DNA from: Acidobacteriota bacterium
GTDB lineage: Bacteria > Acidobacteriota > Holophagae > Acanthopleuribacterales > Acanthopleuribacteraceae
Direction of reading: 5' to 3'
DNA length: 51,543 nucleotides
NCBI GenBank assembly: GCA_030066195.1
Contig: JASJCB010000075.1
Coordinates: forward strand, 1-51,543
Part shown: positions 43,557 to 50,961 of the stretch, one piece after another
How the letters are laid out: each line of letters begins with the position of its first letter
Position numbering within the stretch: position 1 is the first letter of the stretch
Notes under the pieces: model-generated
Seen by the model: only the letters and a program-made list of their open reading frames with translations
Databases searched by the model: none
What the model was told of the DNA's origin: nothing
Translations under genes and position numbers: made by a program

Positions 43557-45016
43557 TCTTCAGTACCAACGGAGACTCGGAATAATTCGGGATTCAGTCC
43601 GTTTGCGCGCAAGTGAGCTCGGCCCTTCTCATTTGAAACCAGATCGTAATGAGCGTGGTAAAGGTAAGGGCCGACCAGAGTAAATTCGGCGCCCAGACTC
43701 GGACCTTTAGCAAGCTGTAAGCGGTCGTATACAGATTCGAGGGGGACGTTCAGATCGAGCGTAATCAAACCACCGGGAGAATTCGGTCCGCGGTGAATTT
43801 TCTCGTAATTGGCCCGGGATGAATCTTGATAGGCCCAATAGACATTCTTGATTGATTGACGGGATTGGAAGAACGGTGCAAGTTCCATGGTGTTTTCGTT
43901 GACTCGCCTCATCCGCTCGGGATAGAAAGCGATTTGATATGCGAGACGAGCTATGTCGCCCCGATAAGGCTTATTGATGGTTTCCGGGAGCTTTCTTTTG
44001 AGTGCGTCGAAAAAAGAGGACCGTGAGTTGAGAATCACGGCGCCCATCATGAGGTCAGCCGAACCATTGGCATATTTCGTCAGGCTTTCGATGGCCAGAT
44101 CCGCGTAGGGAAGCACATCTACATTGTGGGGCGTTCCGAGGGTGGCATCGACGATAACCGGGATAGAATAACGGTCGGCCAAATTTCTCAATCTTTCCAG
44201 ATCCGGGGTTTGCAGCATTGGATTGGAAGGAGATTCGGTGAAAATGCCGGCAATGCGATCCCCTCTTTGATCCAAAAGGGATTCCAGCTCCTGGATTTTC
44301 AAGGGTGAGGAAATCACATGCCTCCGGGTTTCCGGCGAACGTAATTTGTTGATTATGTGAATGGTATCCATGAACAGCCATCCAAACTGAACCCACTCGT
44401 CCCTTCTCTGTGCTTTCTGAATTTCCGACAGGGCGCGGTAGGTTGCGTGGATGGCACTCATGCCGAAGGAGGCCAGATAGACATCGCTGGAATCGGCTGC
44501 CCCATAGGCATCGGCCAAGGATTGGCAAACGCGATGCTCGGCATCATCCTCGATTTTGTTCTCATCCTCCTTTGCGGCCAGAAGGCCCCTTTCATAGAGA
44601 AAATCTTCGGCCAGTCGGGAAGAAATTCCGCCCCCGGTATGCTGCAAATAAGCTCTGGCTTTTTTGTTGGTTTCTTCTTTGTTTTCAAGGACCACGATCG
44701 CCAGGTCTCCTGAATCCAGGATACGCGGTGTTTTCATTTCGGCAAAGTCACATAGATTCTCAGCAACTCGTCGAGATGACGTGATCAAGGTAGGGCTGCC
44801 GTTCAAATCCAATTCGTCATTCAAATACTCTTGCATCTGCCTGACGTAGGGATGGATATGGAACCTCGGATATCCCCTTTTTACGATTTTGAGGAACTCC
44901 GGGTCTTGGTTTTCATAGCCGATCAGATCGCTCATGGTGGGAAGTGACACTGATACGGCGTGCATGCTGCCTGAAGGAATCTTTTTACCACATGCCAGTG
45001 GTGTAAAACCGCTCAA
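43517..45016 (-). CDS. Cys/Met-metabolism PLP-dependent enzyme (BesB-like candidate)
   Basis: 499 aa. It starts at TTG 45016 with AAGGAG (45023-45028) 6 nt upstream. After an atypical N-terminal region of ~150 residues comes the cystathionine gamma-synthase-type core: FTESPSNP (259-266), the PLP ring-nitrogen Asp D290 (VIVDAT), the Schiff-base Lys K314 in SLTKYANGSADLMMG, and the C-terminal carboxylate-binding R480 in FRVSVGTED. Enzymes of this family do beta/gamma-elimination or replacement. In the bes pathway BesB converts 4-chloroallylglycine to propargylglycine. Family membership is clear; the specific reaction is inferred from the neighbouring halogenase-like and diiron oxidase genes. 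First gene of the cluster. Confidence 0.85.
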   Translation of the reverse strand: MSGFTPLACGKKIPSGSMHAVSVSLPTMSDLIGYENQDPEFLKIVKRGYPRFHIHPYVRQMQEYLNDELDLNGSPTLITSSRRVAENLCDFAEMKTPRILDSGDLAIVVLENKEETNKKARAYLQHTGGGISSRLAEDFLYERGLLAAKEDENKIEDDAEHRVCQSLADAYGAADSSDVYLASFGMSAIHATYRALSEIQKAQRRDEWVQFGWLFMDTIHIINKLRSPETRRHVISSPLKIQELESLLDQRGDRIAGIFTESPSNPMLQTPDLERLRNLADRYSIPVIVDATLGTPHNVDVLPYADLAIESLTKYANGSADLMMGAVILNSRSSFFDALKRKLPETINKPYRGDIARLAYQIAFYPERMRRVNENTMELAPFFQSRQSIKNVYWAYQDSSRANYEKIHRGPNSPGGLITLDLNVPLESVYDRLQLAKGPSLGAEFTLVGPYLYHAHYDLVSNEKGRAHLRANGLNPELFRVSVGTEDLSSLIEAFSEVL

Positions 45017-45113
45017 AAATGACTCCTTACTCTCTTGACAAAGGGGGAAAGATGCAATCTTGAAAGTGTCGAAAAAACGCTAAACAGCCACTCATTCAGG
45101 ATTGCTGATTTAT

Positions 45114-45142
45114 ACCATAAGCCTTTTTTCAGCACTTGTCAA
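45114..45142 (-). promoter_or_regulatory. Main promoter of the biosynthetic cluster
   Basis: On the minus strand a perfect -35 TTGACA (45142-45137) is followed by a 17-nt spacer and TATGGT (45119-45114). The predicted leader is about 90 nt to the TTG start at 45016. It lies just downstream of the MltF gene, separating the cluster from it. Confidence 0.5.
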
Positions 45143-45252
45143 CAGTGACATAAAAACTATTTGGCCCTTCATTTTCGCCTGGGCTTCTTCCGCTTTACAT
45201 AATGTCAAAATCAAGCCCTTCTTTAGGCCGACGGGGCTGCTGCTGAACTAGA

Positions 45253-46629
45253 TTACTCCGAGACCAGTTCCGGCCGGCTTTCCATGTGGCGCTCCAGCAG
45301 GTCGTGGAAATTGCGGATGCGTTGCACGTAGCGAACCGGCTCGCGCCCTCGCGCATAACCGTGGGGTAACCGCTTGTAGTATTTCCGTTGGGTCAATAAC
45401 GGCAGAACCTCGCGCAGGTCGCGCCAGAGGTCAGGATTCAGCCCCTTTTCCTTCGCCAGCAGCCGGGCATCCGTCACATGACCGAAACCCACGTTGTACG
45501 CGGCCAGGGCGATCCAGGTCCGATCCGGCTCCTGAATGGTCTCGGGCAAGCGGTCGTAGATCTGGACCAGGTAACGCGTTCCGCCCATAATGCTGGCGCG
45601 CGGGTCCAGGCGGTCGAAGATCCCCAACTGCGAGGCGGTGCGTTTGGTCAGCATCATGATGCCGCGCACGCCGGTGGGGCTGGTGGCCTGCACGTCCCAG
45701 TGCGACTCCTGGTAGGCTTGGGCCGCCAGCAATTGCCAGTCCAACCCATAGCGGGCTGCCGCGTCTTTGAAATCTGCCTGAAAACCCGGCAGGCGGTCCC
45801 GAATCCGACGCTGGAAGGTCTTCAGGTCCACATAGTCGAAGATGGGCACGAACCCGAAGTATTTTTCCTTAAAATCTTCGATCAGCTTTTGGGTTTCCGG
45901 GCGTTCGATCCAATCGTTCATTTTGGGAATCAAGGCGGCGTAGGCGGGCGCGACCACCCAGCCGAGTGGTTCGCTCTCGGTCAAATCGAAGGCCACGCTG
46001 AGTTCCGGGTAGTAGCGTTGGTTGATATCCACAATCAGGGAATCGGCAACCGTGCAGTCCAGTTGTCCCTGCCACACTTCGTCCATCAGTGTCTCGGCCT
46101 CGAATTCACGGGTACCCGTCCAGGTGAGCTCCGGGTTTTCGGTACGCAACTCGCGCAGGCGCTCTTCATAACTGCTGTCCGCCACCACGCTCAGGGACAA
46201 TTGCGAAAGATCGTCCAGGTGCTTGGGCATGGGTTTGCCGCGCCGGCAGATGACCTTCTGAGTAACCGTCAAATAATCGGGTCCGAAGAGGAAGCGCGCT
46301 TCCCGTTCCTGGGTACGCGTCAAGCCGGCCGCGGCGATATGGCCCTCGCCCCGGTTGATCGCGGTCAACAGTTCAGCGGTGTTGTCCAAAACGCGGAACT
46401 TGGGTTTCAGGTTCAGCGAGCGGGCGAAGGCCGAGGCCAGTTCGTATTCGAAACCCTCCCATTCCTCGCGACCCTGGTAGTAGGTGGTGGGCGCGTTGCG
46501 GGTCAAAATGATCAACTCGCCGGAGCGCTGCAGATCGGCAAGGGCGTCGGGCGCATGCTCTTGACGGCCGCAGGCGGCCATGATGAAAAGGACACAGAGG
46601 GTCAATCGAAAAAGAAGCTTTTTCGACAT
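45253..46629 (-). CDS. mltF: Membrane-bound lytic murein transglycosylase F
   Basis: 458 aa from ATG 46629; an ATG at 46674 would add 15 residues before the lipoprotein signal (MSKKLLFRLTLCVLFIMAAC, lipobox MAAC), and neither start has a good ribosome site. An N-terminal periplasmic-binding-like domain (LQRSGELIILTRNAP, YELASAFARSL, VADSSYEERL) precedes a C-terminal SLT domain with the catalytic Glu E308 in AAQAYQESHWD, then ATSPTGVRGIMMLT and ALAAYNVGFGHV. It cleaves peptidoglycan glycan strands with 1,6-anhydro-MurNAc formation, from the outer membrane. Similarity to E. coli MltF is extensive across both domains. It is not functionally tied to the downstream biosynthetic cluster. Confidence 0.93.
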   Translation of the reverse strand: MSKKLLFRLTLCVLFIMAACGRQEHAPDALADLQRSGELIILTRNAPTTYYQGREEWEGFEYELASAFARSLNLKPKFRVLDNTAELLTAINRGEGHIAAAGLTRTQEREARFLFGPDYLTVTQKVICRRGKPMPKHLDDLSQLSLSVVADSSYEERLRELRTENPELTWTGTREFEAETLMDEVWQGQLDCTVADSLIVDINQRYYPELSVAFDLTESEPLGWVVAPAYAALIPKMNDWIERPETQKLIEDFKEKYFGFVPIFDYVDLKTFQRRIRDRLPGFQADFKDAAARYGLDWQLLAAQAYQESHWDVQATSPTGVRGIMMLTKRTASQLGIFDRLDPRASIMGGTRYLVQIYDRLPETIQEPDRTWIALAAYNVGFGHVTDARLLAKEKGLNPDLWRDLREVLPLLTQRKYYKRLPHGYARGREPVRYVQRIRNFHDLLERHMESRPELVSE

Positions 46630-46674
46630 GGGGGACCGGGGTCCCTTCAAAGACACGCCGTTGTCTTCATTCAT

Positions 46675-47055
46675 GGTTTTCTGCTCTTAGATCCTTTTCA
46701 GGAGTTTTCGATGCGGGGTGAAGCCTTTGTGTCCCATCAAAACGATTCGCGAGTACTTGGGAACCAGGGGTTTAGAATTACCGAATCGATGAAGGCCGGT
46801 AGTTTGTGTCATGGCTCGCGAAGATCATGACGCCAATAAGTACCACCAAACACAGGTGCCTGTCAAGTACCGGCTCATTTCACAACTTATTGCTCATGTT
46901 TCTCGGGGCGTGGTCGCAAGCCCGCCGAAATTCCCGGGCCGAATGCATCGCCTTTACGTATAAATGATCCGGCGGTGAAAGCAAGTTTTTCATGAGCCGC
47001 CGCCAATTGGTCTATAATAGTCGTTATAAAATCATCGATTGGGGGATTCGGCCTT
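46675..47055. other. Divergent intergenic region between mltF and the pentapeptide-repeat gene
   Basis: No gene is supportable here. On the plus strand TATAAT (47013-47018) with TTCATG (46989-46994) 18 nt upstream is a likely promoter for the gene at 47056. On the minus strand a TTGACA (46866-46861) is present with only a weak -10 behind it, possibly for mltF. Confidence 0.4.
46989..47018 (+). promoter_or_regulatory. Promoter of the pentapeptide-repeat gene
   Basis: TATAAT (47013-47018) is a consensus -10; TTCATG (46989-46994) with an 18-nt spacer is a weak -35. The start codon is 38 nt downstream of the -10. Confidence 0.4.
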
Positions 47056-47694
47056 ATGACAGACATGGCAGAATTATTGATCAAAGATGATCTCTCGGGC
47101 GTGGAACTCAGCGGCGCCTCGTTGGGCGGCCGTGACTTGCGAGGGAAAAATCTGCGCGGCGCCGATTTATCGCACGCGCACCTGGGCGGCGCCGACCTGA
47201 CCGGGGCGGACCTGCGCAACGCCAACCTCTACAAGGCCAACCTGGGCGCGGCCAAGCTCGTCGGCGCCGACTTGCGCTACAGCGACCTGCGCGAAGCCAA
47301 CCTGTCGGGCTGCGACCTGACCGGCGCCGATCTGCGCGAGGCACAAGGGCTCCACCTGGATTCTCCCGTTCCCCTGGCCGAATTCGTGCGCCCGCTCACC
47401 TTTGAGGAGACCGAGGATTTCCAAAAAGCCAAGGAAGCGGGTTTCTATCCCTTGTCCTATTGGGGTCAGTCCTACGCGGGTAACGACGGCAACACGCTGT
47501 ACAAGAACCGCTCCACCTGGCTGCTGTTGAAAGAGCGCCTGGGCGACGCCATCTTCGGCGACCGCAAGACCTTCGCGGAGGTCCGGCTGGTGCGTCAATA
47601 CAAAGAATATTCCCAGTGGGCCTACATGATCTCCAAGCGAGGCTTCGAACGCATTGCCAAGCAAATGAACCTGACCCTGAAGAAAAAGGCCTGA
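47056..47694 (+). CDS. Pentapeptide-repeat protein
   Basis: 212 aa. Residues ~12-97 are about 16 tandem A(D/N)LxX repeats (GADLTGADLRNANLYKANLG and onward), which fold as a right-handed quadrilateral beta-helix. The C-terminal ~110 residues (from PLTFEETEDFQKAKEAG) are a separate non-repeat domain I do not recognise. No signal peptide is present, so it is likely cytosolic. GGGGGA lies ~10 nt upstream of ATG 47056. Pentapeptide proteins can mimic DNA (Qnr/MfpA) or act in other binding roles; nothing here allows a choice. It is monocistronic and convergent with the recombinase gene. Confidence 0.85.
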   Translation: MTDMAELLIKDDLSGVELSGASLGGRDLRGKNLRGADLSHAHLGGADLTGADLRNANLYKANLGAAKLVGADLRYSDLREANLSGCDLTGADLREAQGLHLDSPVPLAEFVRPLTFEETEDFQKAKEAGFYPLSYWGQSYAGNDGNTLYKNRSTWLLLKERLGDAIFGDRKTFAEVRLVRQYKEYSQWAYMISKRGFERIAKQMNLTLKKKA

Positions 47695-47767
47695 GCATTT
47701 AGAGCGTTGATCGGGGAGGACAGGACCGTGTGACGAATCACCCGATCCTGTTGAGGCTCCCGATGTT

Positions 47768-48727
47768 TCACGGCCCGCTGCCTTGAGCGGACATGTTGCT
47801 GAGCATCTTCTTCCGAGGATGTTTCAGCACCAGCATCCGCTTCTGGGCCTCCCAACTGAGATTGGTGTAGATCTGCGTGGTCAGGATGGTGCTGTGCCCC
47901 AGAAGCACCTGGATGTTGCGGATATCCATGCCGTTCTCCAACAGCAGGGTGGCAAACGTGTGCCTGAGTGTATGCGGGGTTACCTTTTTGGTGAGGCCGG
48001 ATTGTTTGACGCGTTTCTCCAACATCAGCCTGACGGTTTGTTCGGAGATGGGCTGCCTGGTTCGATTCATGAACACCGCGTTTCCATTTCTCTCCGGGTT
48101 GAAAACGGCAAGGTAGTCGTTGAGCGCGTCCACAACCGCCCGGCTGCTGATGGGGACCAGACGCTCTTTGCGCCCCTTGCCCCAGATGCGGATGAAGCCC
48201 TCATCCAAATTCAGCGATTCCCAGGTCAGGTTACACAGTTCGGAGACGCGGACACCGGTACCGAACAAGATCTCGATGACGGCGATATCTCGAATCAACA
48301 GCTTGCGTTGCAGGGGCGTCAACGAGCCCAGGTTGCTTTTCAGCCCATAGAGATGCGCCAATAGGACTTCCATTTCCTGCAAGGTCAGGACAACGGGAAG
48401 GCGTTTCTCCTGCGCGATTTTCAGGCGCATCTTGCGAAAGGGGCTGACCACGATGTGGTCCTCGAACTCCAGGAAGTTGAAGAAAGCCTTCAGGGTGGCC
48501 ATTTTGCGTTTGAGGGTTTTGGGTTTCGCGGTCTCGCCCGCTTTCTTGAGGTAACCGCGCAACATGACCTTGTCGACGGCGGTCACCATGGGCGCGTCGG
48601 TCTCGGCGCCCAGGTGGGCGATGAACTGGCGGAGATCGGTTTCGTAAGCTTTGAGGGTTTTGCCGGTAAGATTCTTTTCAAATTCGCAGTGGAACAGAAA
48701 CTGCTCTTTGCCTTCGTGGATATTCAT
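47768..48727 (-). CDS. Tyrosine recombinase (XerC/D-like)
   Basis: 319 aa from ATG 48727, chosen because GAGG lies ~8 nt upstream; an ATG 15 nt earlier has no ribosome site. An N-terminal SAM-like core-binding domain (1-100) is followed by the catalytic domain. All active-site residues are visible: R160 (GTGVRVSEL), K184 (GKGRKER), H252-x-x-R255 (HTLRH), H278 (LLGHS) and the nucleophile Y287 (QIYTN). Length and layout suit XerC/XerD, but the C-terminal tail (about 30 residues) and the location next to other accessory genes allow an element integrase. No flanking direct repeats were found. Confidence 0.88.
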   Translation of the reverse strand: MNIHEGKEQFLFHCEFEKNLTGKTLKAYETDLRQFIAHLGAETDAPMVTAVDKVMLRGYLKKAGETAKPKTLKRKMATLKAFFNFLEFEDHIVVSPFRKMRLKIAQEKRLPVVLTLQEMEVLLAHLYGLKSNLGSLTPLQRKLLIRDIAVIEILFGTGVRVSELCNLTWESLNLDEGFIRIWGKGRKERLVPISSRAVVDALNDYLAVFNPERNGNAVFMNRTRQPISEQTVRLMLEKRVKQSGLTKKVTPHTLRHTFATLLLENGMDIRNIQVLLGHSTILTTQIYTNLSWEAQKRMLVLKHPRKKMLSNMSAQGSGP

Positions 48728-49167
48728 CGAATGGAACCTCATGTAGAGAAAAAATGAATGAATGCTTAAACAGTTTGAATTATAGGGCTTGAATACAAGG
48801 ACGCAATAGTAATCTTATCGTTTTTTGCAATTTTCTCTTGTTTTTACAGGCACTTTTAATGAAATCAGTGTTAGGTTTTATTTGTTGGCAAATTTTGCAT
48901 CGGTGTCAAATATTCTCTTGGATATATCTTCTTGATTAGATCACTACTTTGAGACTGGAAAAGCGTGCGGATAGAACTAGTCGGTACATCGGGAGCGATC
49001 CCTCGCCCGAGCGGGCCGCCGACTTCCAAGCAAAGCAGAAAACAAGGGGAAGAGAGGACACAGAGGACACCGAGATAAGAAAGAGCCTGGTGAGGTCAAG
49101 AACCCTCTGTGACCTCTCTTCCTATTGCTTTAAGTGCTGTGAGATAACAGGTAGAACCGTACTTTGA
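48728..49167. other. AT-rich intergenic region with an inverted repeat
   Basis: The left part (48740-48950) is markedly AT-rich compared with its surroundings and may hold the recombinase promoter, though no clean pair was found. The right part holds a 17-bp inverted repeat (listed separately). No gene is supportable. Confidence 0.45.
49050..49120. repeat. 17-bp inverted repeat of the 'cacagagg' type
   Basis: Left arm 49050-49066 (AAGAGAGGACACAGAGG) pairs with right arm 49104-49120 with one mismatch across a 37-nt loop. Purine-rich 'agaggacacagaggacac' sequence of this kind recurs as dispersed intergenic repeats in several bacterial genomes (recalled). It could be a repeat element or a terminator for the minus-strand side. 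Confidence 0.6.
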
Positions 49168-50910
49168 TCAAACATCGCAGTAAACCATTTCCCAGCCGTG
49201 AAAGACCAGAATAGGAGTGACCCAGCGGATTTCTTTGCCGAATCTGCCCAACCTTGGGTCTTGCCGGTATTGGTTCAGTTGGTCACGAGCTTCAGCGATC
49301 TGAGCTTTCAGCAAGTCATCTGTCAACTCACCTCGTTTGATGTATTTCAATTCGATCAGGTAGCCGTAGCCTATGCCGCTATAGCCCGCGGTAAAGGGTT
49401 CCAGGTAGATATCACAGAAGCCCTTGTTCAACTCATGCTCGCTATGACTCAGGAAATAGGTCGCGGCGTTGAGATAGGCCAGGAGGAATCCTTGAATGAC
49501 CTTTTCACCCTGCATGTAATCGCGGATGGAGGTGTATCGGTTGACCGATTCGGCAAGTAACTCGAAAAACGGTTTCCAAATCCCTTTCGAGGCCATATCG
49601 GCTAGGGCGCGTTGGATTGCATACGGGTCGATGCGGAAAACATCCGTATCCTTGTAGGCATCCCGAAGCTGACCCCAAATCATACCCGCGATCGTCCGAT
49701 TGGGTACGGTGAGAACAGGCTCAAGATCCATACGACCGCTATAGGTGATCAAACCGAAGTAGTAGAGTAGCGAGATAAAGTTGGCCGGGTTGGTCAACTC
49801 CTCGATGGGGAAACCCGTGACGATGGGAGAAGATATCTCGTTTTTCTCGATCACGGTCTTCAGGATCTTGAAATTACCGTTGAGTTGTTTGTCAGCCAAT
49901 AGGAGATGGCGCAGTTTACCGTAATCCATGCGCACATTCTGGTCGGTCATTTGATCGGGCATTGCCCTGAACGCTAGTGCAGTCTGTACGAAATAAAGCA
50001 CCATGTCCGGGTTGAAAACAGTTACTTCGGTATTTGCGGTGAAACCGTATCCGCCATACCATTCCGCGACCAGATCCATGGTCTGATCAAGGGACATTGC
50101 AAGAATCTCGGGGATGCCGTAGGTTTGCAACAACTCCTTGACTTCGCTGCCGGTAAAACCCGCGACCGCTTGTAAGGCGGGGTATTGACTGATCTGGATA
50201 CCGATATTGAAACCGCTGGTGACATCGTCCATGGTCACAGGCGAAACCCCGGTGATAAACAACCGGCTGAGCCCCGAGTCCTGCATGGAAGCGCCGCCCT
50301 TCAATACATTGAAAAAGGTGCGGTAGAAGCCGGAGCCGTGGGTGATGTCGTAATATTGCCGCTTACCGTAAGCGGTTAAGATGGTGTTGGTAAAGTTGTC
50401 GTATTCATCGATGAGGATATAGAGCTTCAGGTGATGGGTGCGGCAATGGGTAAAAAGCGCACTTAACCGATCGGATGCATGGTCCATTGCCGTGAATTCG
50501 GTAACGAAAGCTTTATCGAAATCTTTAGGGTAGCGTTTGACAAAGTCATCAAGGATGGTTTTGGTGTAACGCTCGAACGAGGCTTGCACGCGTTCCGGGT
50601 CCGAATCGACCTCGGAGAAATTAAAAGCCAGGACCATGTATTGGTTCTTTTCAGGCGTAGGATTGGTGCCGAGCCAGGATTCGCCGAAAAGCGCTTCAAA
50701 GCGATCGATATTCCTACGGTCATAATAACAAGCCAGGGTAGACACCAAAAGCGATTTGCCTGAGCGCCTGGGCCGGAGAAAAAACAGATATTGCCCGGCC
50801 CGCTCCAACTCCGGGATGAAGCGGGTTTTATCGATATAGGCCATCTTCAATTGGCGAATCCGACTATAATCGCCTACGCCGTAGGGAAGTCCAGGTAATT
50901 GCTCGGTCAT
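49168..50910 (-). CDS. AAA-ATPase-like protein with C-terminal PD-(D/E)XK nuclease-type domain
   Basis: 580 aa. The N-terminal ATPase (AAA-ATPase_like, PF09820 type) begins GVGDYSRIRQ, has FLRPRRSGKS (44-53) as Walker A, a Walker B YILIDEYDNF and LFITGVSPVTMDDVTSGFN. The C-terminal domain (PF08011 type) has GFCDIYLEP and YLIELKYIKRGE, the D...ExK arrangement of PD-(D/E)XK nucleases. The family is abundant in Bacteroidetes, Clostridia and Acidobacteria, often in many copies; its biological role is uncertain. GGGGG lies just upstream of ATG 50910. The gene stands alone between two repeat-bearing intergenic regions. Confidence 0.9.
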   Translation of the reverse strand: MTEQLPGLPYGVGDYSRIRQLKMAYIDKTRFIPELERAGQYLFFLRPRRSGKSLLVSTLACYYDRRNIDRFEALFGESWLGTNPTPEKNQYMVLAFNFSEVDSDPERVQASFERYTKTILDDFVKRYPKDFDKAFVTEFTAMDHASDRLSALFTHCRTHHLKLYILIDEYDNFTNTILTAYGKRQYYDITHGSGFYRTFFNVLKGGASMQDSGLSRLFITGVSPVTMDDVTSGFNIGIQISQYPALQAVAGFTGSEVKELLQTYGIPEILAMSLDQTMDLVAEWYGGYGFTANTEVTVFNPDMVLYFVQTALAFRAMPDQMTDQNVRMDYGKLRHLLLADKQLNGNFKILKTVIEKNEISSPIVTGFPIEELTNPANFISLLYYFGLITYSGRMDLEPVLTVPNRTIAGMIWGQLRDAYKDTDVFRIDPYAIQRALADMASKGIWKPFFELLAESVNRYTSIRDYMQGEKVIQGFLLAYLNAATYFLSHSEHELNKGFCDIYLEPFTAGYSGIGYGYLIELKYIKRGELTDDLLKAQIAEARDQLNQYRQDPRLGRFGKEIRWVTPILVFHGWEMVYCDV

Positions 50911-50961
50911 ACAACCCCCTGAGAAACTACCCTCATTCTAGCAGAGTCAACCCGGAAAGGT

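Larger units (their letters stand above)
26751..45142 (-). other. Biosynthetic gene cluster: FAAL-NRPS with bes-like halogenase/oxidase/PLP trio
   Basis: Ten minus-strand genes with short gaps. In transcription order they are: PLP gamma-elimination-type enzyme, HxG Fe/2OG enzyme, heme-oxygenase-like diiron oxidase, three-repeat protein, FAAL-ACP-C-A-PCP, free C domain, CmlA-like hydroxylase, C-A-PCP with an altered C site, DUF1330 protein and TubC-docked free C domain. One clear promoter (45114-45142) precedes the first gene. The borders are set by MltF, which has its own gene arrangement, and by the convergent beta-propeller gene. No thioesterase, transporter or phosphopantetheinyl transferase is inside it. 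The product is inferred to be an N-acyl dipeptide-like molecule carrying a chlorinated or alkyne residue. Confidence 0.8.

Noticed and set aside
26751..45016. Thioesterase, reductase or PPTase hidden in the cluster
   Set aside because: No GxSxG thioesterase, Rossmann reductase or PPTase motif was seen at the end of any synthetase or in the gaps.
45478..46830. A 450-codon plus-strand open frame opposite mltF
   Set aside because: It is antisense to a strongly conserved protein, with no recognisable domain and low-complexity His/Gly/Gln content.
47768..49167. An integron or integrative element around the tyrosine recombinase
   Set aside because: No attC-like repeats, no flanking direct repeats, no tRNA target and no cassette-like genes; XerC/D-like domain length without the IntI insert.
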